NCBI GenBank assembly: GCA_031732875.1
Contig: JAVMKL010000204.1
Coordinates: forward strand, 1-22,007
DNA from: JAVMKJ01 sp031732875
GTDB taxonomy: Bacteria; Pseudomonadota; Gammaproteobacteria; Competibacterales; Competibacteraceae
Direction of reading: 5' to 3'
Length of the DNA stretch: 22,007 bases
Every line of letters starts with the position of its first letter. Positions within the stretch are counted from its first letter, which is position 1. Below, piece after piece: positions 14,924-21,946 of the stretch. The position numbers and the translations under genes were made by a program. The notes beneath the pieces are model-generated. The model worked only from the letters and a program-made list of their open reading frames with translations, did no database searches and was not told the origin of the DNA.

Positions 14924-15612
14924 CCGTCGCCATCGGGCCGCCAGCCTGCGTGCTGTTCGACCTGGACGGCACCCTGCTGGATACCGCCCCCGATCTGGCG
15001 GCGGCGATCAACCAGCTGCGGCGCGAACGGGGAGTCCCGGATCTGCCGTTCGAACTCATCCGGCCCACGGTCTCGCAGGGTTCGCCGGGCATGCTGAAGG
15101 CCGGCTTCGGACTGGAGCCGGAGGACCCGCTTTACGCCGAACTGAACCGGCGGTTTTTGGAATTGTACCGCGCGGCGATCGCGGTCGAGACCGCGCTGTT
15201 TCCGGGCATGACCGAGGTGCTGGCGTATCTGGAGACCCATGCCATTCGCTGGGGAGTGGTCACCAACAAACCGGGCTGGCTGACCGAACCGCTGATGAAG
15301 GCACTGAATCTCTGGTCGCGGGCGGCCTGCGTGGTCAGTGGCGACACCCTGAGCAAGCGCAAACCGGACCCGGAACCACTGTGGTACGCTTGCGAGCGGG
15401 CGGGCGCGACGCCCGCCCGCTCGGTGTACGTGGGCGACGCCGAGCGCGACGTTCGGGCCGGCAACCAGGCCGGCATGATCACGCTGGTAGCGGGGTTTGG
15501 TTACCTGAGCGCCGAAGACCGGCCGGAGGAATGGGGCGCCGCTGGAGTCCTGGACCAGCCGGCCGATCTGTTGGGCTGGCTCGACGCGGCGTTGGCCACC
15601 GATCCCGAATAG
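14920..15612 (+). CDS. mupP: HAD phosphatase, probable N-acetylmuramic acid 6-phosphate phosphatase (MupP-like)
   Basis: A 230-residue HAD-superfamily phosphatase with all four motifs: nucleophile Asp14 and Asp16 (FDLDGTLLDT), Thr115 (VVTNKPG), Lys148 (KRKPDPEP) and Asp173/Asp177 (VGDAERD). By sequence alone it would be called a phosphoglycolate phosphatase (Gph). However, directly following ubiG with an ATGA overlap, near mtaD and mtnA, is the location of MupP in Pseudomonas. There the enzyme dephosphorylates MurNAc-6-phosphate in the AmgK-MurU cell-wall recycling route that bypasses MurA. The MupP assignment therefore rests mainly on synteny. No amgK or murU is in view. Confidence 0.8.
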   Translation: MTVAIGPPACVLFDLDGTLLDTAPDLAAAINQLRRERGVPDLPFELIRPTVSQGSPGMLKAGFGLEPEDPLYAELNRRFLELYRAAIAVETALFPGMTEVLAYLETHAIRWGVVTNKPGWLTEPLMKALNLWSRAACVVSGDTLSKRKPDPEPLWYACERAGATPARSVYVGDAERDVRAGNQAGMITLVAGFGYLSAEDRPEEWGAAGVLDQPADLLGWLDAALATDPE

Positions 15613-15615
15613 GAT

Positions 15616-15637
15616 GCCGGCCATCCCCGCAGCCGGC
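15616..15637. repeat. Short inverted repeat in the convergent gap
   Basis: GCCGG (15616-15620) and CCGGC (15633-15637) form a 5-bp stem with a 12-nt loop in the 27-bp gap between the convergent mupP-like and PP2C genes. No T-run is present. It may help end both transcripts, but the evidence is weak. Confidence 0.25.
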
Positions 15638-15639
15638 GC

Positions 15640-16449
15640 CTATTCCCACAGTCGATGCCACAGACGGGGCCAAAAAGGAGCGACTCTATACGACGCCGAC
15701 CGGGCCCACAACACGGTGATATTGTCCTGATGGGGGCGCTGGCAGGCCGCCACGGCCGCCAGCAGTCGCTGGCAGGGAGACTCCCCTCGACCAGCGCCGG
15801 TCAGCGCCGAGGCGATCTCGCGATCGCTCAGCGTCAGCACGCCATCGCTGGCCAGCAAAATCTGATCGTCGCGCTCGAGGGCGTAGGCCCGGCGGGACAG
15901 GTCGACCAGTTCCAGATCGTTGCCGGTGACGGCGCTGATGAGCGCGTTGCGGTCGGGGTGGCTGGCGGCTTCCGCGGCGCTCATCTCCCCGACGCTCACC
16001 CGATTGGCCAGCACGCTGCGGTAGGCGTGATCCTGATTCATGCGGTACAGGCGTCCCCGCCGCCACAACCACAGCGGCGAGTCGCCCACGCTGATCCAGT
16101 ACAGCCCTTCCTCCGCCAGCACCACGGCCAGCAGCGTGCAGCCCATTCCGCTCAGTCCTTCCGGATCGGTCGCCACCTCCCGCGCCATCCGCCGGTTGAC
16201 GCGCGCCAGGGTGCGCTCGAGACGTTCCGGAATGGTGGCGGCGGCCACGGTATCGTAGGTTTCGACGAAAACGCGAACCGCCAGGCCGCTGGCCAAAGCG
16301 CCGCCCTGTTCGCCGCCCATGCCATCGGCCAGCACCAGCAGCAAATCCCCTGCCTCCAGTTCCGGCGGCAATTCGAAGACTCCATAATCGTCTTCCTGCC
16401 GCATGCGGCTGCCTTGCGCCATGCCTTCATCGTGAATCCACGCCGCCAT
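15640..16449 (-). CDS. PP2C-family Ser/Thr protein phosphatase (PppA/Stp1-like)
   Basis: A 269-residue metal-dependent phosphatase that removes phosphate from Ser/Thr. PP2C motifs in order: RMRQEDDYG (15-23, Glu19/Asp20), ADGMGGEQGG (41-50, Asp42), GMGCTLLAVV (101-110), ISVGDSPLWL (119-128), LLASDGVLTL (198-207, Asp202) and QDNITVLWA (241-249, Asp242). The metal-binding aspartates are all present, so it should be active. There is no membrane segment apart from a Trp-rich C-terminus. AGGAGG sits 5 bases before the ATG. It is the last gene of the kinase-FHA-FHA-phosphatase unit, 15 bp after the second FHA gene, and is the likely 'eraser' of the kinase marks. Confidence 0.92.
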   Translation of the reverse strand: MAAWIHDEGMAQGSRMRQEDDYGVFELPPELEAGDLLLVLADGMGGEQGGALASGLAVRVFVETYDTVAAATIPERLERTLARVNRRMAREVATDPEGLSGMGCTLLAVVLAEEGLYWISVGDSPLWLWRRGRLYRMNQDHAYRSVLANRVSVGEMSAAEAASHPDRNALISAVTGNDLELVDLSRRAYALERDDQILLASDGVLTLSDREIASALTGAGRGESPCQRLLAAVAACQRPHQDNITVLWARSASYRVAPFWPRLWHRLWE

Positions 16450-16464
16450 GCCATCCTCCTGGCA

Positions 16465-16998
16465 TCAGTCACTTTCGCGCCAGTCGAAATTCGGACCGCA
16501 CAGCGGCACGAACCGCAGGTGGGTCTGACCCAGCCGCAAGGTCTCGGCACCGGTCAATTCGACCGACTTCCGAACCGGATGGCCATTCAGCCAGATTTCC
16601 GCGTCGACCGACTGGGCCAAATAAAAGCAGCGGGAACGCGCGGTGTAAATGATCGCCGCGTGATTGGTGGGCGCGACCGCCGCATCGCCGAAATCCAGTC
16701 GGACCCGTGCCCCCGCGCTTCGGCCGATATCGTTGACGCCGTAACCGAGCGGCAACACCTTACCCCGCCCCGGGCCCGCGACGATCACCAGCCAGCCCAC
16801 GATCAGATCGGTCAGGTCATCGCGAACCGCCGCTCGTGGCTCCGGAATTGCCGGACTCCGGGCCGCCGAGCCTGGAACCGCCCCCGAAGCGGGTGCGGGT
16901 TTGGCCGCCGAATCGGAACGGGTGATGAGACGGGTCCGATCGTCCGGCGGAGCTGGGGGTGGGGGTGGTCCTTTTTTAAAGCCGCGAAACAGAGACAT
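16465..16998 (-). CDS. FHA-domain protein with degenerate phospho-binding residues
   Basis: A 177-residue cytosolic protein. The start at 16998 (MSLFRGFKKG) is chosen because AGGAGA lies 7 bases upstream; an in-frame start 42 bases earlier has no such site. Residues 11-60 are a disordered Pro/Ala-rich tail with a DDRTRLITR segment at 19-27. Residues about 66-165 form an FHA-like fold: GWLVIVAGPGRGK, IGRSAGARVRLDFG, NHAAIIYTA and IWLNGHPV. Arg93 of the GR motif and His113 remain. The Ser of SxxH is Pro110, and the Asn of STNGT aligns with Ala133. Canonical phosphothreonine binding is therefore doubtful. It lies 42 bp after the canonical FHA gene. Confidence 0.85.
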   Translation of the reverse strand: MSLFRGFKKGPPPPPAPPDDRTRLITRSDSAAKPAPASGAVPGSAARSPAIPEPRAAVRDDLTDLIVGWLVIVAGPGRGKVLPLGYGVNDIGRSAGARVRLDFGDAAVAPTNHAAIIYTARSRCFYLAQSVDAEIWLNGHPVRKSVELTGAETLRLGQTHLRFVPLCGPNFDWRESD

Positions 16999-17040
16999 GC
17001 TGGTTTCTCCTGATTCACATGCGACGCCGTCGGCAACCAC

Positions 17041-17397
17041 TCACGCATCGCTGGTCCGGAAGTGCAGGCGCACTTCGCCCAGTTCCACCACGTCGCCGTT
17101 CTTCAAAACCTGGCTGCGAATGCGCTGCCCGTTCACCCAAGTCCCATTGGTGGATTCAAGATCGCAGACCTGGAAGGTGCCATCGGGCAGATGATAAACC
17201 TCGGCATGGTGGCCGGAAACCGAATCGTTGTCGAAGCGGATATCGTTATCGGGCGACCGGCCCAGGCGGCACAAGGGCGAGCTTAGCCGCAGGTCACCCT
17301 TGCCCGGCGCATCGGTGCGAATGAACCGTGCCCGCATCAGTACCGTTTGCGGCTGATTGCCGCGCCGTCGCGAAAATGGCCACAGGGTGAATTTCAT
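17041..17397 (-). CDS. FHA-domain phosphothreonine-binding protein
   Basis: A 118-residue, essentially single-domain FHA protein. All binding residues are present: GRSPDNDI (46-53, with Arg47), SVSGHHAEV (59-67, with Ser61 and His64), and LESTNGTWVNG (80-90, with Asn84). The start at 17397 (MKFTLWPFS) overlaps the kinase stop in an ATGA, giving translational coupling; an upstream ATG at 17433 would lie within the kinase gene and adds twelve residues with no family match. FHA domains bind phosphothreonine peptides, so this is the probable 'reader' of the co-expressed kinase, comparable to Fha or GarA proteins. There is no membrane segment. Confidence 0.9.
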   Translation of the reverse strand: MKFTLWPFSRRRGNQPQTVLMRARFIRTDAPGKGDLRLSSPLCRLGRSPDNDIRFDNDSVSGHHAEVYHLPDGTFQVCDLESTNGTWVNGQRIRSQVLKNGDVVELGEVRLHFRTSDA

Positions 17398-19376
17398 TTC
17401 TGATTGAATCCCGTGTCGGTGGGTGCATCCCATGGATTGGGTCGTCTTGGCGCCACGGGCGCCGGCTTGGGCTGAGCGGGCTCGGCGGGCACCACGACAG
17501 CGGGCTGTTTCCTCCGCCTCCGGTCGGTTCTCTGCCGGGTGGTCGGTGGCGGGGCCGGGGTCGCTTCGGCCGCCTGCGGTTTCCGGTCCGTAGCCGGTTT
17601 CACACCCGGCCCGGTCGCGTGGTCGACTCCAGATCCAGTGGTGGCCGGAACCACACCGATCACCGCAGGTTCGCTCCCCGTTCGAACCAAAGGTTCCGGC
17701 GGATCTCCGACGGCCGGTTCCGGGATCGGAGCCGGTTGTCCGGTCATGTCGCGGGCTTCCGGGACCGGCGCCGGCTCGGCGCCGACCCGATCCCCCGCTT
17801 GCGGCGGAAGCGCGGAGGGTTCCGTCGCGAGCGGCGGCGCGACCCCCGTTTCCACGGCTGGCGGACCGGTGGATGGCAGCGTGGCTCGGGTATCGACCGC
17901 GATGCCGGATACCGGCGGCGAGGATGGCGGCGTGACCGCCGGCGCCTCGGTCGCCATCCTGGGAGAGGCGAAATCCGGAGCCGGAGCAGCCGGAGCAGCC
18001 GGAGCTGCGGCGGACGGTACTGGCGCTCCGACGGTGGATTCAGAGGGACGAGCAGCCGACGTTTCGGCCGGATGCTCCTTCCTAGCGGCACTGAAGGACG
18101 TCGCTGGTTCCTTCTCCGGCGTCGGTCCGGACGGCCAAAACCAGACAACGGTCGCCGCCAGCGTCGCCAGCGCCAGAGTACCGCCGACCAGGATGCCCAG
18201 CCGTCGCCGAGATGCACCGGTCCTCCGCGGTGGTGGCGCTTGCAGAACGCTCAGCCGCTGCCTGGCCGGCTGGCTCCGGGAAGTGGGAGGTTGGGTGAGG
18301 TCCAGCCAGCCGCTGTTGTCACTCCGCTCTACCGGCCCGCCGGATAACTCGCCCGCGCGCGTCGGTCCGGGTGCCGGAACCGGCCTGCCAGACTTGGTCA
18401 GCGGCGCCATGATGACGGTTTCATCGCTGTCCTCGTCCCCCAAACCGCCCAGCGCGGCCTGCATCTCGGCCACGATTTGAAACCGCTGTTCCGGTCGCAC
18501 CGCCAGCGCCTGGTCGATCACTCGAAGCAGATTGGTGCTGTAGCGGCCAGCACAGGCCCGAATCGCCGGTTCCAGGTTGTCTTCCAGCAACCGCTCGGCC
18601 GCTTCCGCCGGGGTACGGCCGGTCACACAACGGTACAACACCGCGCCGAGGGCGTAGATGTCGGTCCAGGTCCCATAGCGGTCGTTGCGAGTCGTGTACT
18701 GTTCCGGCGGCGAATACCCCGGCGTGACCAAGCTGGTCACGCTCTTGCTGTGGCGCCCGAGAGCCTCCCGGGCCGCGCCGAAGTCGATCAGCATCACCCG
18801 GCGGTCGCTGGCCCGCACGTACAGGTTGGCCGGCTTGATGTCGCGGTGCAGATAGCCCTGTTCGTGAACCGCCTGCAAGGCCGGCAGCACGTCCTCCAGC
18901 AGGCCGCGCACCTCGTTCTCGCCGAGCGTCTCGCCATCCTGCAGGACGGCGCTCAGGGGCTCGCCCTCCTCGAAATCCATGACGATGTAGGCGGTGCCGT
19001 GAGCCCGGAAATACCGTTTCACCCGCACCACGCACGGGTGCTGGACCCGCGCCAGCACCCGCGCCTCGTCGAGAAAGCGCTCCAGCCCCCACAGATAATC
19101 CGATGCCTGCCCCTCGGTGGCGCTGGTGTCTCCCTGGGTATTGGAGTGGACCGTCACCCCGTTGGAGTCGCGGAACGACCATTCCACCGGAAAGTATTCC
19201 TTGATGGCGACCCAAGTCTCCAGATGCGTGTCCAACGCCTTGTAGGTGACGCCGAACCCCCCGGCACCCAGGATGGAGTCGATACGGTACTCGTCCAGCA
19301 TGCACCCCGACGGCAAGGCATTGGCGCGGCGGGTTCCGCCCTTGGAGGGCGTGGTCGGATTGAGAGTTGTGGTCAT
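17394..19376 (-). CDS. Transmembrane serine/threonine protein kinase (PknB/PpkA-like)
   Basis: A 660-residue Hanks-type kinase. Kinase domain about 29-305: P-loop LGAGGFGVTY (36-45), Lys59 (VAIKEYF), catalytic HRDIKPAN (177-184, Asp179), DFGAAR (198-203) and a TPGYSPPEQY activation/P+1 segment (218-227). All key residues are intact. An insertion at about 62-98 between the lysine strand and the alpha-C helix is typical of a proteobacterial subset. A juxtamembrane stretch follows, with acidic DEDSDETVIM (314-323). One membrane helix lies at about 392-414. The outer 245 residues are Pro/Ala-rich low complexity, including a 9-bp DNA repeat near 17981-18007 encoding AAP units, with no recognised sensor domain. 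The gene is 45 bp after asnS and couples to the FHA gene. Confidence 0.92.
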   Translation of the reverse strand: MTTTLNPTTPSKGGTRRANALPSGCMLDEYRIDSILGAGGFGVTYKALDTHLETWVAIKEYFPVEWSFRDSNGVTVHSNTQGDTSATEGQASDYLWGLERFLDEARVLARVQHPCVVRVKRYFRAHGTAYIVMDFEEGEPLSAVLQDGETLGENEVRGLLEDVLPALQAVHEQGYLHRDIKPANLYVRASDRRVMLIDFGAAREALGRHSKSVTSLVTPGYSPPEQYTTRNDRYGTWTDIYALGAVLYRCVTGRTPAEAAERLLEDNLEPAIRACAGRYSTNLLRVIDQALAVRPEQRFQIVAEMQAALGGLGDEDSDETVIMAPLTKSGRPVPAPGPTRAGELSGGPVERSDNSGWLDLTQPPTSRSQPARQRLSVLQAPPPRRTGASRRRLGILVGGTLALATLAATVVWFWPSGPTPEKEPATSFSAARKEHPAETSAARPSESTVGAPVPSAAAPAAPAAPAPDFASPRMATEAPAVTPPSSPPVSGIAVDTRATLPSTGPPAVETGVAPPLATEPSALPPQAGDRVGAEPAPVPEARDMTGQPAPIPEPAVGDPPEPLVRTGSEPAVIGVVPATTGSGVDHATGPGVKPATDRKPQAAEATPAPPPTTRQRTDRRRRKQPAVVVPAEPAQPKPAPVAPRRPNPWDAPTDTGFNQK

Positions 19377-19396
19377 GACGGCGAACCGATGAAGGT

Positions 19397-19436
19397 GGCG
19401 CGGATTCGACCGCGAAAAAATTTAGAAATCCGCGCC
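19397..19436. repeat. 10-bp inverted repeat spanning the asnS stop
   Basis: GGCGCGGATT (19397-19406) and AATCCGCGCC (19427-19436) are perfect complements 20 bp apart. The right arm lies in the last codons of asnS and the left arm in the gap before the kinase gene. On the minus-strand transcript the loop contains the TAA stop and a run of six U. There is no U-run after the 3' arm, so it is not a standard terminator. It could stabilise the asnS end or reduce read-through to the kinase. Confidence 0.5.
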
Positions 19437-20822
19437 GCGGGGCGTGCGCGGGAACGGAATCACGTCCCGGACGTTACCCATGCCGGTGACATAGCTGACG
19501 GTGCGCTCGAACCCCAGCCCGAAACCGGCGTGTGGCACGCTGCCGTAGCGGCGCAACTCTCGATACCAATTATAGGTGGTCTTGTTCATGCCCAATTCGT
19601 CCAGGCGAGCGTCCAGAACGTCCGGCCGTTCCTCGCGCTGGCTGCCGCCCACGATCTCGCCGATGCCCGGAGCCAACACGTCCATCGCCGCCACCGTACG
19701 GCCATCTTCGTTCAGCCGCATGTAAAAACTCTTGATTTCCTTTGGATAATTCATCAATACCAGCGGCCGGCCAACGTACTCCTCGGCCAGATAGCGTTCG
19801 TGCTGGGACTGAAGGTCCACCCCCCAACGAACCGGAAACTCGAAGGACCGACCGGCCTGTTCCAGGATGCGGATCGCCTCGCCGTAATCCATCCGTTCGA
19901 ACGGCGAGTTCACCACCTGTTCCAGGCGTTGGATGCAGGCTCCGTCGATGCGCTGGGCGAAGAAAGCCATGTCGTCGGCGCGCTCCTCCAGCACCGCCCG
20001 GAAGATGAATTTCAGCAGCGCCTCGGCCAGGTCGGCGTTGGCGTGCAGATCGGCGAAGGCGGTTTCCGGCTCGACCATCCAGAACTCGGACAGATGGCGA
20101 CTGGTATTGGAGTTCTCGGCACGAAAGGTCGGACCGAAGGTGTAGACCTTCGACAGAGCCAGGCAATACGCCTCGACATTGAGTTGGCCGGAGACGGTGA
20201 GGAAGGTTTCGCGACCGAAGAAATCCTGGTCGAAGTCGATGCGCCCCTCGGGGGTGCGCGGCGGATTGACCAGATCCAGGGTACTGACCCGGAACAGCGC
20301 GCCGGCGCCCTCGCAGTCGCTGGCGGTGATGATCGGCGTGTGAACCCAGAAATAACCCCGTTCGTGGAAAAATCGGTGGATGGCCTGGGCCAGGCAGTGC
20401 CGCACCCGCGCCACCGCGCCGATGCTGTTGGTGCGCGGTCGCAAATGCGCCACCGTCCGCAGATATTCGAAGCTGTGCGCCTTGGGGGCGATGGGATAGG
20501 TTTCCGGATCTTCGACCCAGCCGACCACTTCCAGGTTCTCCGCCCGCAGTTCGACGGTCTGGCCCTTGCCCGCGGAAGCGACCAGTTCGCCGCTGGCGCG
20601 GATCGCGCAGCCGGCGGATAGATGCGTCACCTCGTTGGCGTAATTGGGCAGTTCGGCCGGCGCGATCACCTGCAAGGGTTCGAAGCACGATCCGTCGTGG
20701 ACGGTGACGAAGGACAGACCCGCCTTGGAATCGCGGCGGGTGCGCACCCAGCCCTGCACGGTCACTCGGCCGCCCAAGGGAACTTGACCGCCCAGCAGGG
20801 CGGCGATGGCGTGAACGGACAT
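19422..20822 (-). CDS. asnS: Asparaginyl-tRNA synthetase
   Basis: Class II aminoacyl-tRNA synthetase that charges tRNA-Asn. Starting from MSVHAIAALLGGQ it is 466 residues, exactly the E. coli AsnS length; a start 36 bases further upstream has no family counterpart. It has an N-terminal OB-fold (VTVQGWVRTRRDSKAG, GSCFEPLQV), the family block HLRPRTNSIGAVARVRH, motif 2 TFGPTFRAENSNTSRHL with EFWMVEPE, and motif 3 in GFGLGFERTVSYVTGMGN, ending in RDVIPFPRTPRGADF. No substitution stands out. A GGGAG element lies 11 bases before the ATG. Presence of AsnS implies direct tRNA-Asn charging. The gene sits 54 bp after the HHH gene and may lead into the kinase operon. Confidence 0.98.
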   Translation of the reverse strand: MSVHAIAALLGGQVPLGGRVTVQGWVRTRRDSKAGLSFVTVHDGSCFEPLQVIAPAELPNYANEVTHLSAGCAIRASGELVASAGKGQTVELRAENLEVVGWVEDPETYPIAPKAHSFEYLRTVAHLRPRTNSIGAVARVRHCLAQAIHRFFHERGYFWVHTPIITASDCEGAGALFRVSTLDLVNPPRTPEGRIDFDQDFFGRETFLTVSGQLNVEAYCLALSKVYTFGPTFRAENSNTSRHLSEFWMVEPETAFADLHANADLAEALLKFIFRAVLEERADDMAFFAQRIDGACIQRLEQVVNSPFERMDYGEAIRILEQAGRSFEFPVRWGVDLQSQHERYLAEEYVGRPLVLMNYPKEIKSFYMRLNEDGRTVAAMDVLAPGIGEIVGGSQREERPDVLDARLDELGMNKTTYNWYRELRRYGSVPHAGFGLGFERTVSYVTGMGNVRDVIPFPRTPRGADF

Positions 20823-20847
20823 GGAACGGTCTGCTCCCGGTTTTAAT

Positions 20848-20865
20848 CCGGACTCCACGGTCCGG
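20848..20865. repeat. Small hairpin between HHH gene and asnS
   Basis: CCGGAC (20848-20853) and GTCCGG (20860-20865) form a 6-bp stem with a 6-nt loop in the gap upstream of asnS. On the minus strand a TTGAAA precedes it and an ATTAAA follows it at about promoter spacing, but the -10 match is poor. No U-run follows, so neither a terminator nor a promoter can be claimed with confidence. Confidence 0.3.
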
Positions 20866-20876
20866 TTTCAAGATGG

Positions 20877-21686
20877 TCAGAGTTGCTCCTGATATTTCTC
20901 GAAATGCCGCGCCCTGGCCTGACCGATCCAGTCATCGCGGCGGATGCGCCCGAACGATTTGATGGCGGCCTCGACCCGATCGACCTCCGCGTCGCCCAAC
21001 GCGGCCAGTTGGCGGAAGCTCAGGATGCCGCAGGCACGCAATTTCTTCTCCAAGGCGGGGCCGATGCCAGCGATCAGCTTGAGATCGTCGGACTGCTCCG
21101 GAGGCGGCGCGCCGGCGGGCACCGCCTCGACGGGAGCCTCGACGGGAGCCTCGACGGGAGCCTCGACGGGAGCCTCGACGGCGGGAACGAGGGGATCGAG
21201 CGTGCTGGCAACAGGCGTTTCCAGCACCATCCCCGGCTCCCCCTTGTTCCCTTCATGGACAACGGCTGGCTCGACGGCGGCGGCGGGCGCGGGTTCCATC
21301 TCCGCGGCCGATTCGGTGCCGGCCTGCTCGGAATACGCGAGTCCACCCCGCCGCAAGACCGCAAAATACTCGTCCCACCATTGATTCTGAGTCTGAATCC
21401 AGCGTTGCAGCACCTCCTCCATCTGCCGCACCCAGGACGTCATCATCTCGGGCGTTCCCTTTTCCTGGGCGACTCGATGCACCCACTGTTCCACCCAGGC
21501 GACTTCCTGTTCCAGGGTTTTCTTGACCGCAGCCTCCCAGGTCGCCAAATTCTTGAGATAAGTTTCCCGCCAGGTTTCGACTCCGGCCGGCGGCTTGAAC
21601 GGCACGGCCGAGCACAGGCTGTCCCACAGGCGTCTCTGAGCATCGGTCCAGGTTTTGAAGGTTTCTTCGTTGATCCATGGCTTCAC
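20877..21686 (-). CDS. Tryptophan-rich helical protein with C-terminal helix-hairpin-helix domain
   Basis: A 269-residue protein without a recognised named function. Residues 4-113 are a predicted all-helical region with eleven tryptophans (e.g. WTDAQRRLWDSL 13-24, NQWWDEYF 101-108), recalling phasins or PhaE-type granule proteins. Residues 120-200 are a Pro/Ala/Glu-rich linker with four VEAP repeats. Residues 200-265 are a helix-hairpin-helix domain (DDLKLIAGIGPALEKKLRAC, then GRIRRDDWIGQARARHFEKY) of the kind appended to NuoE-like and ribosomal-L21-like proteins. The GTG start at 21686 is preferred: GGAGGG stands 8 bases upstream, whereas an ATG 51 bases earlier lacks good spacing. A role in polyhydroxyalkanoate granule binding with nucleoid contact is only a guess. 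Confidence 0.75.
   Translation of the reverse strand: MKPWINEETFKTWTDAQRRLWDSLCSAVPFKPPAGVETWRETYLKNLATWEAAVKKTLEQEVAWVEQWVHRVAQEKGTPEMMTSWVRQMEEVLQRWIQTQNQWWDEYFAVLRRGGLAYSEQAGTESAAEMEPAPAAAVEPAVVHEGNKGEPGMVLETPVASTLDPLVPAVEAPVEAPVEAPVEAPVEAVPAGAPPPEQSDDLKLIAGIGPALEKKLRACGILSFRQLAALGDAEVDRVEAAIKSFGRIRRDDWIGQARARHFEKYQEQL
21124..21180 (-). repeat. 12-bp tandem repeat encoding VEAP
   Basis: Four full copies and most of a fifth of GCCTCGACGGGA (plus strand) start at 21124, 21136, 21148, 21160 and 21172. They are nearly identical at the DNA level and encode (VEAP)n in the linker of the HHH protein. The perfect nucleotide identity suggests recent slippage expansion; the copy number may vary between strains while keeping the frame. 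Confidence 0.9.
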
Positions 21687-21694
21687 GGTCGCTA

Positions 21695-21700
21695 CCCTCC
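21695..21700 (-). promoter_or_regulatory. Ribosome binding site fixing the GTG start of the HHH gene
   Basis: Minus-strand GGAGGG stands 8 bases before GTG at 21686-21684. It is the strongest Shine-Dalgarno match in this part of the window and lies inside the longer open frame that begins at 21737, arguing for the shorter protein. Confidence 0.7.
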
Positions 21701-21937
21701 GATCTTGCAAGTTATTCAACCGCCCGCCTCGGGCCATCTTCCGGGCGGCGGACAGCGCTGTGACGAGGTTCGTGAATGCAATCTTAGGACCGCGCGCCGG
21801 TCAAAGCCATATCCGATTGCCCGCGCGATCCGATTTGGGGTTCCGGTCCGGTTTTCCGACCATGAAATCATGGCAATCATTCAGGCGAGGGAATCGAAGG
21901 GCGACGTTCGAGAACTCGCGTTACCCGGGCGCCGGAT

Positions 21938-21946
21938 TGCTATAAT
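21938..21946 (+). promoter_or_regulatory. Extended -10 promoter pointing out of the window
   Basis: TGC followed by a perfect TATAAT (21941-21946) is an extended -10 element, which can work with a poor -35; none is evident. The start point would be near 21953, putting a small CCGCC-CTT-GGCGG hairpin at the 5' end of the transcript. At least 50 nt of leader lie in the window without a start codon and ribosome site, so the gene begins beyond 22007. Confidence 0.6.

Noticed and set aside
17398..17433. Longer start for the canonical FHA gene, 36 bases upstream inside the kinase gene
   Set aside because: The added residues do not look like FHA proteins, and the ATGA overlap at 17397-17394 is the usual coupled start.
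19377..19421. Intrinsic terminator between asnS and the kinase
   Set aside because: The run of six T lies inside the loop of the inverted repeat, not after its 3' arm.
18477..20621. 714-codon plus-strand open frame opposite the kinase and asnS
   Set aside because: asnS and the kinase are certain on the other strand; this frame shows no protein family.
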